NCBI GenBank assembly: GCA_033811555.1
Contig: JAPXOG010000006.1
Span: 1 to 36,933, forward strand
DNA: 36,933 bases
Source of the DNA: EsbW-18 sp033811555
Lineage (GTDB): Bacteria > Patescibacteriota > Minisyncoccia > Phycocordibacterales > EsbW-18
Direction of reading: 5' to 3'
The position numbers and the translations under genes were made by a program. Numbering within the stretch: position 1 is the first letter of the stretch; each line of letters opens with the position of its first letter. Shown here in pieces: positions 1 through 6,364 of the stretch. The notes under the pieces were generated by a model. It was given only the letters and a program-made list of their open reading frames with translations. It had not been told where the DNA came from and made no database searches.

Positions 1-30
1 ACTCTCGCGACGACGATGTCCAGTCGCCCA

Positions 31-348
31 TCACCGTACGGTGACGAGCAACCAGACGATTCGAGCTCCCTGGGGGAGCTCGGTGGCTCCCTCAGGGAGC
101 CGTGGGCCGATGTACTGGCCCACGACTGCCGTCTCGCCCTTTTGGAGCGAGACGGTGGTTCTGTTTGCGGGCACCTCGAAACCGAGGAGCCCGCCTAAGA
201 CGGTGGCGGTGTCGGCATGACCTACTGCCGACATCAGCCCTTCTCCCTTCAGGAGGGCTTGTGCCTCCTGAAGGGAGATCTCTCTCACATCCATGGTCGC
301 GGGGAACCCCGCGACCATGTTGAGAGAGAACGAGTTCAATATTTTCAT
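31..348 (-). CDS. DUF1874 / AcrIII-1-like cyclic tetra-adenylate ring nuclease
   Basis: 105 aa, about the length of the STIV B116 / SIRV1 gp29 family. Members of this family (viral AcrIII-1 and cellular Crn2) cleave cA4, the second messenger of type III CRISPR systems. Visible family features: N-terminal NSFSLNM (like NAFSINM in SIRV1), the SAVGH block with His44 in the place of the catalytic His, an NR pair near residue 62, and RLPEG with Arg83 and Glu86. A purine-rich SD (GGGGAGGGGAG) directly precedes the ATG. The gene follows the orphan at 608 on the same strand with a 259-bp gap. The coding DNA is packed with hairpins (62-82, 85-101, 101-124, 129-155, 174-187, 211-232, 242-278, 292-319). 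Family assignment is strong; activity is inferred from the family. No CRISPR locus is in view, so antiviral brake and viral anti-CRISPR roles are both open. Confidence 0.85.
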   Translation of the reverse strand: MKILNSFSLNMVAGFPATMDVREISLQEAQALLKGEGLMSAVGHADTATVLGGLLGFEVPANRTTVSLQKGETAVVGQYIGPRLPEGATELPQGARIVWLLVTVR

Positions 349-469
349 CTCCCCTCCCCTTTCTTTTTTCTGGCGTGATTGCCAGAAATCTGCGAGTTAT
401 AACACATGCAGTGTTGATAAGCGCGATATCAAGAGGAGAGAGATTTGTGCACCCACCATAATATCGTGT

Positions 470-491
470 TGGGCGCGATATATCGCGCCCA
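470..491. repeat. 22-bp perfect palindrome upstream of the ring nuclease gene
   Basis: The two 11-bp arms TGGGCGCGATA and TATCGCGCCCA meet with no spacer. The palindrome lies in the 259-bp gap between the orphan gene (608) and the ring nuclease (348). A related GCGCGATATC occurs at 421-430. A -10-like TATAAC (minus strand, near 394-399) lies between it and the start codon, so an operator is plausible. The rest of the gap (349-607) holds a small hairpin at 372-385 and a GC-rich hairpin at 582-601 just after the orphan stop codon, possibly its terminator although it lacks a U tract. Confidence 0.6.
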
Positions 492-607
492 CCAAAAACA
501 CCTGTATTAACTCACAGATTTCCGACAATCACCTTTTCGTCCTTTTGGACTCATCAGCTCGGACACACATCCGAGGAAGGTGGGGGCTCGTGAGAGCCCC
601 CTTAACC

Positions 608-1897
608 CTAACCCTTTTTCATCGCCTGAACACGGCGTGCTGCCGCATTCAGGACGTTCTGCACGCGACTATCGTGTGCATGCAGAACAAGTTCTCTGGC
701 ACGAACGAATTGTCGTCCGTGCCAGCCATGGCTGTTAAGCCATGACATTGTCCCCGGCCGACAATTGCCGGCCGAAAACGAATCCTCGAGAAGGACGAGG
801 TGCTCTACCTCGTCCTTCTCGAATGTCGAGAGGAGAGCACTATTCTGGCGTTCCATCTCCGCCTGACGTCGCCAGGCGGAGATGGCGTTTCTTTCTATGA
901 CCTGCTGATGTGGGGGGAAACACCTCTTCCCCCACTCCTGGTGGTGGGTACGGGATGTACCCACCTGAACCGCGAGGGTTACTAATTCACCTTCGCGGTT
1001 CCATCCTACTTTGCACTCGACGCCTAGGCGCCGAGTGCTGAGGGTGGGATCGATCATAAGATCGACCCCATCCGTTGAATCTGGCACTAGCCGCGCGGAG
1101 GCGGCTAGTGCTTCTCGCAGATTGGAGAACTCTCCCGCATTTATGCGGGAGAGAACCCAGCTCTTTACTGCCGGTGTTGCAGTGGTGAATTTCTCCAACC
1201 CCCTCCCAAGAGAGAGGATTGAAATCACTTTCTCTCTAACGATTGTGGGGCAGTCTTCCCACCAACCCCACGGATAGAGATCGCATTCTCCTTGTCGAAT
1301 GATAGACAAGAAGATAGAGTGGGCGGCTGCTTCTATGGAAATCTTGCCCACCCGTCTTTGATTTCGCCTTAAAACTGCTGCTATCGAGTTGTTAGAGACC
1401 TGAAGCCCGTAAGGCTTCAGGATTTCGTTCGCCCGCCGGCGAACTTTCGGGAGTAGCCGTGCAAGAGCTCCCGGCGAGTATCTCGCCGGTATTCCATAGA
1501 AATCGAAGTATCGATGTAGTGAGTTCATTCCTCTACTGCCCGCCCCTGTGCGCTGGATGAAGCGCACGAGGTTGGGGAATTTGGTTGCTGCGCGCAGCCA
1601 TCCAGAAATCCGGGCAGAAGCGCGGACCATTTCCTCACGCCTCTCTTCATGGGAGGCGTAAAACATATACCCCACCCATGGTCCGTGGGTGGAGAGATTC
1701 CACGGGAGACGAACTCCCGTGGTTTTCTCGAAGGTGTCCTTGGCTATGTTGACGAGGGCCTGTAGCCCTCGTCGACACCATGTTTGCCGGCGACACACGT
1801 TGCCGACAGACGGATCGATGGGTCGCTGGCGCCCGAAGGCGCCGGCGACCCCAGGAAGTGCCTCCGGCACTTCCTGGAAATTTCTGGTAAATTTCAT
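608..1897 (-). CDS. Orphan 429-aa protein with a possible PD-(D/E)XK-type nuclease motif
   Basis: Not recognised as a named family. The ATG at 1897 is chosen because AAAGGAG sits 6 nt upstream; an in-frame ATG at 1951 lacks such a site. The protein is basic and Arg-rich, mostly helical in look through residue 260. Then comes Asp279 and Asp283 (GVDLMID), followed by Glu294-Cys-Lys296 (GVECKVGW) and Gln311. That spacing resembles the D...ExK...Q core of PD-(D/E)XK nucleases, but this is pattern reading only. A C-terminal block LEDSFSAGNCRPGT (371-383) looks like a conserved motif of unknown role. It is co-oriented with the ring nuclease downstream and a structured RNA upstream. The coding DNA is more GC-rich than the backbone and holds about two dozen short perfect inverted repeats (see findings). 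A possible -35 TTGACA lies on the minus strand at 2013-2018. Confidence 0.7.
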   Translation of the reverse strand: MKFTRNFQEVPEALPGVAGAFGRQRPIDPSVGNVCRRQTWCRRGLQALVNIAKDTFEKTTGVRLPWNLSTHGPWVGYMFYASHEERREEMVRASARISGWLRAATKFPNLVRFIQRTGAGSRGMNSLHRYFDFYGIPARYSPGALARLLPKVRRRANEILKPYGLQVSNNSIAAVLRRNQRRVGKISIEAAAHSIFLSIIRQGECDLYPWGWWEDCPTIVREKVISILSLGRGLEKFTTATPAVKSWVLSRINAGEFSNLREALAASARLVPDSTDGVDLMIDPTLSTRRLGVECKVGWNREGELVTLAVQVGTSRTHHQEWGKRCFPPHQQVIERNAISAWRRQAEMERQNSALLSTFEKDEVEHLVLLEDSFSAGNCRPGTMSWLNSHGWHGRQFVRARELVLHAHDSRVQNVLNAAARRVQAMKKG

Positions 1898-1938
1898 TTT
1901 CTTCTCCTTTCTGCCCGAGATAGTTTGGGCCTTTTTAT

Positions 1939-1989
1939 GAAACCGTTTCATTTCAAGTTTCTAACAAAAACCTGAAATGAAACGGTTTC
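1939..1989. repeat. 17-bp inverted repeat in the leader of the orphan gene
   Basis: Perfect arms at 1939-1955 (GAAACCGTTTCATTTCA) and 1973-1989 (its reverse complement), 17-nt spacer. Each arm contains the near-palindrome GAAACSGTTTC. It lies between the putative -35 (2013-2018) and the SD of the gene starting at 1897, so it could be a paired operator straddling the promoter or a leader hairpin. Confidence 0.65.
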
Positions 1990-2020
1990 TTAGGAGAAAC
2001 TCTATATTTTATTGTCAAAC

Positions 2021-2367
2021 TACATCCACCTTACTCTCTCCTCTACCCACGTCTCCTCTTGTGGCGTGGATGTAAAGTAGCAAGGAGATTTCTGAAGACG
2101 AAACGGGTTTAGTTTTTCATCTCCAGCCGATCTCCTTACTAGAAGAACGGTTGATGAGGCATAGGCCTTTCAGACATAGCTCCAATGGTCGTAGGCGAGT
2201 TTGCTGTCGCGACGTGCCACAGAGCCCTCATCTGCAAACAGATATTCAGTGGGCTCATTCCCCCACTCTCTCCTCTTTCCTACACTTACCGGCTGTAGGG
2301 CACCGTCCGCTGAAGGCGGATCAGAGAGCGGGAGCGAAACCACTGACTATCTCAAAGAACATTTTAT
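2021..2367 (-). ncRNA. Structured non-coding RNA candidate, ~350 nt, unassigned class
   Basis: No convincing ORF, yet a strong sigma70 promoter reads into it (2374-2401). Perfect or wobble-paired helices tile it, in order from the 5' end on the minus strand: 2323-2334 with 2260-2271 (12 bp, enclosing hairpins 2306-2320 and 2279-2299, the latter with a CCGGTAAG-containing loop); 2251-2256 with 2222-2227 enclosing 2230-2243; 2130-2137 with 2082-2089 enclosing a 12-bp helix 2115-2126/2092-2103; and a closing 2066-2073/2022-2029 helix. I looked for RNase P, tmRNA, SRP and 6S landmarks and could not assign it; the GGTAAG loop recalls RNase P P8, but the GAGGAAAGUCC element is missing. The ends are estimates. 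It lies upstream of the orphan gene on the same strand. Confidence 0.6.
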
Positions 2368-2373
2368 GCTAAC

Positions 2374-2401
2374 AGTATATCATTCAATAATGAAATGTCA
2401 A
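2374..2401 (-). promoter_or_regulatory. sigma70-type promoter of the structured RNA
   Basis: On the minus strand TTGACA (2396-2401), a 16-nt spacer and TATACT (2374-2379). The predicted start is near 2367. No SD or start codon follows within the next 300 nt, which supports a non-coding transcript. Confidence 0.7.
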
Positions 2402-2444
2402 GTATCTGTGGCATAAAATTTTGAATCTGTACTCAAAATATGAC

Positions 2445-2453
2445 TGTGGATAA
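2445..2453 (-). promoter_or_regulatory. DnaA-box-like nonamer
   Basis: TGTGGATAA, the reverse complement of the consensus DnaA box TTATCCACA, in the gap between the RNA promoter and the TrmB gene. It is isolated, so it may be chance or a regulatory site. Confidence 0.4.
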
Positions 2454-2460
2454 GTAGATA

Positions 2461-2489
2461 TTGTGTTTTTAGGTAATTTTTGTTATAAA
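2461..2489 (+). promoter_or_regulatory. Promoter of the TrmB-family gene at 2525
   Basis: TTGTGT (2461-2466), 17-nt spacer, TATAAA (2484-2489). This gives a leader of about 30 nt without an SD, as for most backbone genes here. It is divergent from the RNA promoter at 2374-2401. Confidence 0.6.
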
Positions 2490-2524
2490 TCTATGACAGA
2501 TTGATTAAAAACTAATTTTCTTGT

Positions 2525-3295
2525 ATGGAAACATCTATTTTTGAAGCTCTTGGTCTCACAAAAGAAGAATGGTTGATATACCAAATACTCCTTGAAATAG
2601 GTCCATCAACAGCTCGAAAAATAACGGATAAATCCCCTCTTAAGCGAGGTATGGTGTATAAAGCGCTCGACGGGCTTGTCGTGCGAGAGTTGGTTGAAAA
2701 GCATGATGAGAAAGGGTCAGTTGCATTGTTCTCTCCGGTACATCCTGGGAAGCTCCGCGAGCTCCTAGCAATTCGCGAGGAAAGTATTTTTGAAGCTCGG
2801 ACTCAACTTGAAGCTCAACTTGGCGCATTTTCAAGCAAGTTTAATCTTTTTTCCGGCAAACCAAACGTGCGGTTCTTTGAAGGCAAGAAAGGGATGGAAG
2901 AGGTTCTTGATGATTCGTTGTATGCGAAGGAGGAGATTATGACGTTTGCCGATCTTGAGGCAATTATGAAGTATATTCCTGATGTAAATGAAAATTATGT
3001 AAAAAAACGTGAAAAACTCGGTATTAAAAAGCGCGGTATTTTATTTGATACCCCGGAAAATCGTTCTATGTCGGATAAATACCATGTTTCGGTGACCGAT
3101 CTACGATTAATGCCTTGGGATGGAAAATCTACGGGCACAATTGTGCAAATATATGACAATAAAGTTTCTTTTCTAACATTGAAGCCAGAGTCGATGGTAG
3201 GGATCATCATCGAAGACCCGCATGTCTATACTATGCAAAAGGAGATATTTGAGTTTGTGTGGAAGACATTGGAGCCGAAGAAAATCACACAATAA
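2525..3295 (+). CDS. TrmB-family transcriptional regulator
   Basis: 256 aa. Residues 1-75 form a winged helix-turn-helix (EALGLTKEEWLIYQILLEIG, then KRGMVYKALDGLV in the recognition-helix position), followed by a helical linker (FEARTQLEAQLGAF) and the FFEGKKGMEEVLDD motif that typically opens the C-terminal effector part in bacterial TrmB-like proteins. These bind DNA and often sense sugars in archaea; the ligand and targets here are unknown. A second member is at 21569-22294. No SD precedes the ATG. Its 3' end overlaps the convergent GNAT gene by 11 bp. Confidence 0.85.
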   Translation: METSIFEALGLTKEEWLIYQILLEIGPSTARKITDKSPLKRGMVYKALDGLVVRELVEKHDEKGSVALFSPVHPGKLRELLAIREESIFEARTQLEAQLGAFSSKFNLFSGKPNVRFFEGKKGMEEVLDDSLYAKEEIMTFADLEAIMKYIPDVNENYVKKREKLGIKKRGILFDTPENRSMSDKYHVSVTDLRLMPWDGKSTGTIVQIYDNKVSFLTLKPESMVGIIIEDPHVYTMQKEIFEFVWKTLEPKKITQ

Positions 3296-6293
3296 TTGCG
3301 CTTTGTTTTTCAAGAATCGGCTCAAAGACAGCGTAGTATTTGTCACCTGACTTGAAAAATCTGGTTAATTTCTCCCCTTCATCTAAATAGGTCCAAGGTA
3401 ATTCTTTTGGGTTATTTGTAGAATGTATGAACGTTTTTCTTTTGAGTGTTTCTTCCCCATTATTCTTTCTTTGCCGAACTATCTCCTCACGTGGCATGTG
3501 TGCTCCAAAGCCAGGAACATTTGGCTGGTACCGTATTTTTAGCACCGGGGCTCCTGCGTATTCGTAATACTCTTCTCCAATGAATCCCATTTCTATGTAG
3601 TGCATGGTAATTGGTGAAGTGATATCACACTCGGCAATAATAGTGCTCCATTGAGATTCTATCTTTATAGCTTCATCAAGAAATACTTGACCGAGGGCGT
3701 TGTGCTGATATGCCGGGTCGACGTTGAAAGAGCCAAAGTAGGTCTCGTTGTTTGCACCATCCTCAAATCTACAGAAAGCAACTACCCTACCTTTATGTTT
3801 AAGAGTGTAGAAACGATTTGTCGGATACCCAGTATTTGTTAAGTTCCTTTCTTTGTTAACGATTTCATCAAATTTTTTCAAGAGAGCTTGTTGAAGTTCG
3901 GGCGTGTCGGCATAATTTTGCGCATAAATAGCGCGCATGAGAGATATGTCTTCCTCACTAAGATCTTTGATGAAACTGCTTTCAAAAGAAACATCTTGTA
4001 TGTCTCGCAAATCGATGTGCTCACCGTGTTGTATCAACGATTTAAATGTTGAAACAAAGAGTTCGGTTTCAACGGAGTTTTGTTTGAGAGCTTTACCGAT
4101 GTCTGTATCAATGAGTCGCCTTCGGGCGCGTTCAAGAATACGTGAGCGCAGAGTCTGAATTACATCTGGTTTACGTTCTGTGATGTGTTTGAATGTGTTG
4201 TTTAAGTATGTTTCGACACGATCTATAGCATGTGCGATTTCCCCGAAATGTACTAGCTCCTCGTCAATGGATTCGTATTTGTTTTCTCGAACACGACGCT
4301 CGATTTGTTCTGCGAATCCAGAATCCTGTTCGAGTGCGAGAAATGTTTCCGCAAGAAGTATTCGATTTCCTCGGTATGAGCGGATTGTTTGTACGAAGTT
4401 GGCATATCGTTCGTGATTGTACGTCGAGAGTGCACGAAGAAGAAACATTTGTGAACGAAGACTTACTTCATCGAGATTAAGATTGAGGTCCTCACTTACG
4501 AAGGATTTAAAATGTGGATGCATGAAGTGCTGGAATAGGAGAGAGCTCTCGTTGTTGCTGGTTCTTATTGGGTGCATGTAGGTGCAAGTGAGAACATCAT
4601 CAACCCGAGAGAATGTTATCGGGGTGCGAGGAATTTCCAAACTGTCTTTTAGCTTACCAAGCGCTTCGGTAAATGCTGTTCTAATGGCTTTGCTGTGTGC
4701 GTTAATTGTGGTACTAACCTGTGTTATCAATTGTGTATGACGTTCGCGAAGCGCATTGAGATAGGGTGATTCAAAAAGTTCGGTTCTTCTTGCGTCGTGT
4801 TCGCTGATGAGTGCGTCGCGTACAGAGTCCTCGAGCTCGGCGAGATGAGCAAGCTCAAGTGAGATGTTTTCTGGGAGAGACTTGTTTTCCAAAAGTGTGC
4901 TTGCGTAAAGACATGCTCGTGATGCTTCTTTATAGCGACGCTCGAGGGAGAGCTCGTTTTCAGGATTCAATGCATGAGCTATATCGTGAAATTTTAATGA
5001 GACATCCGTTATCGAGTTTTCCTGCCGGATTTTTTCAATAAACACGCGAACAGTTTCGATAAATTCACGAGAGATCTGTTCACACGCACTCTCAACGTTT
5101 TCCTGGATACGCAGTTCCTCTTCTTTAATTGTCGTTTCAACGTTTGCGATGTTCCCTAAGACTTCTAACAGGTTCGAGAGAGTTTTTTGTGATGGTTCCC
5201 AAGACATCAATTGTTGTCGGGTAAAAAGAAGTAATTTGAGGCGTTGTATATTATCGAAGTCATCCCATCTATCGAACCCGTTCGATGCCACATTGAGTTG
5301 TTCGAATGACTGTGCTGATGCGTGTTCGATGTCTATCTTCTCTATTGGGCCGATACCAATGATTTGAGGCATGAGTGTTCGGTCGAATGCGCCAATTGCA
5401 TCGCGAGCGATTTTGATGAGGCGAAGATTGCGCTCTGGTGGCACACCGAGAGGCTCGACAGTATTTCTAAAGAGTATGTCCGATTCTACGATTTCCCTGC
5501 CCATTTCTTCAGGTAGACGCCCCGCAGCATCGTTTCCGCTATACGTAACAATACCCATACTCGGCCATTCATTTTCAATGTCGAGTCTAGCTTGTGCGTG
5601 CTGTATTGCATAGCTAATAAAAGGGCTTTCTGAATGTTCATTTATTTCTTCGAGCATCTTTTGTATTTTGTCGAATGCTCTGTCAGCCCAACCCTGTGCG
5701 GCAGCGTTGGCACCGAGTGTTGTGCATTGCCGTATTACATCAAGTTGTTCATCGAGCGACTGTTTGGTTACTCGTTCAACAATATCCTCAAACAATTCCT
5801 CTTTTGCAAAATTGAGCTCGTAGACTATCTCTCCGACAACACGTTGACCTATCCATCCACGCAAGATTGGATCTCTGTTAAGTCGGGAAGATAAGAGAAA
5901 GAGTTCATCTATCCCAACTTCATTTAACAGATTGGGAGAGTACGAAAAAAGGTTTGAATTTATGCGCGAGAGAAGTTCTATTCTCTCGTGGTCGTTCAAT
6001 GATGAGTTTGAGATTTCGAGAAATAGGTATCTGAGAAACAATGAGACAGCGGCGGTCTTGCGTTCAGTAATAATGTTTTGTCGATCATTACCTATAATGG
6101 TGTTTATGTTGTTACTAAGGAGTAAAGGTTCATTTCTGTTGTAAAGGGCTCGTCCGTCGATAATCTCTTTGGCAAGTGCTTCGATTTTTTGTTTTTCTTC
6201 ATCAGAGAGTTGATCCAGAGTATGCTCCTTATCGTGTGAAGGATCTTTTAAGTTTGCATCTGAAACCTCATTGTGACCATGAAGTTCTTTCAT
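3285..6293 (-). CDS. 1002-aa helical protein with a C-terminal GNAT acetyltransferase-like domain
   Basis: The first ~780 residues are charged and helix-rich with no motif I recognise. Around residues 820-940 a GNAT-like fold is apparent: FYTLKHKGRVVAFCRFEDG (strands 2-3), YFGSFNVDPAYQHNALGQVFLDEAI (strand 4 and the acetyl-CoA loop, here QHNALG in place of the usual Q/RxxGxG/A), then HYIEMGFIGEEYYEYAG, the usual GNAT ending. The last ~60 residues carry a YAVFEPI block. No signal peptide or membrane segment is seen, so it should be cytoplasmic. The substrate is unknown. No SD upstream. It could be a protein- or peptide-modifying enzyme with a long recognition arm. The first QxxGxG glycine is not canonical, so activity is uncertain. 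Confidence 0.7.
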   Translation of the reverse strand: MKELHGHNEVSDANLKDPSHDKEHTLDQLSDEEKQKIEALAKEIIDGRALYNRNEPLLLSNNINTIIGNDRQNIITERKTAAVSLFLRYLFLEISNSSLNDHERIELLSRINSNLFSYSPNLLNEVGIDELFLLSSRLNRDPILRGWIGQRVVGEIVYELNFAKEELFEDIVERVTKQSLDEQLDVIRQCTTLGANAAAQGWADRAFDKIQKMLEEINEHSESPFISYAIQHAQARLDIENEWPSMGIVTYSGNDAAGRLPEEMGREIVESDILFRNTVEPLGVPPERNLRLIKIARDAIGAFDRTLMPQIIGIGPIEKIDIEHASAQSFEQLNVASNGFDRWDDFDNIQRLKLLLFTRQQLMSWEPSQKTLSNLLEVLGNIANVETTIKEEELRIQENVESACEQISREFIETVRVFIEKIRQENSITDVSLKFHDIAHALNPENELSLERRYKEASRACLYASTLLENKSLPENISLELAHLAELEDSVRDALISEHDARRTELFESPYLNALRERHTQLITQVSTTINAHSKAIRTAFTEALGKLKDSLEIPRTPITFSRVDDVLTCTYMHPIRTSNNESSLLFQHFMHPHFKSFVSEDLNLNLDEVSLRSQMFLLRALSTYNHERYANFVQTIRSYRGNRILLAETFLALEQDSGFAEQIERRVRENKYESIDEELVHFGEIAHAIDRVETYLNNTFKHITERKPDVIQTLRSRILERARRRLIDTDIGKALKQNSVETELFVSTFKSLIQHGEHIDLRDIQDVSFESSFIKDLSEEDISLMRAIYAQNYADTPELQQALLKKFDEIVNKERNLTNTGYPTNRFYTLKHKGRVVAFCRFEDGANNETYFGSFNVDPAYQHNALGQVFLDEAIKIESQWSTIIAECDITSPITMHYIEMGFIGEEYYEYAGAPVLKIRYQPNVPGFGAHMPREEIVRQRKNNGEETLKRKTFIHSTNNPKELPWTYLDEGEKLTRFFKSGDKYYAVFEPILEKQSAIIV

Positions 6294-6364
6294 ACTTTTT
6301 ATTCAAAAAACATTATTGGATCAAAAAAGCCGTTAAAAACCAGTCAAAGAAGAAGAACAAGATC

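Noticed and set aside
602..616. Telomere-like TTAACCCTAACCCT
   Set aside because: Only about two repeat units, and it covers the 3' end of the orphan gene just after its stop codon. Chance is the simpler explanation.
102..1975. Long plus-strand open frames opposite the accessory genes
   Set aside because: They are by-products of the palindrome-rich, GC-rich minus-strand genes; none has an SD or a protein-like composition.
1..2000. CRISPR array near the ring nuclease
   Set aside because: The repeated structures are different hairpins, not a constant repeat with equal spacers. The GAAACSGTTTC arms occur only twice.
1897..2021. Retron or type III toxin-antitoxin
   Set aside because: There is an RNA next to a protein gene, but no reverse transcriptase and no tandem-repeat antitoxin RNA.
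2021..2367. RNase P RNA
   Set aside because: Size and one GGTAAG-containing loop fit, but the conserved GAGGAAAGUCC and ACAGAA...GGCUUA segments of P4 could not be found on either strand.
4180..6144. Series of 60-86-codon plus-strand frames inside the GNAT gene
   Set aside because: They are antisense shadows of a well-supported 1002-codon frame, without promoters or start signals.
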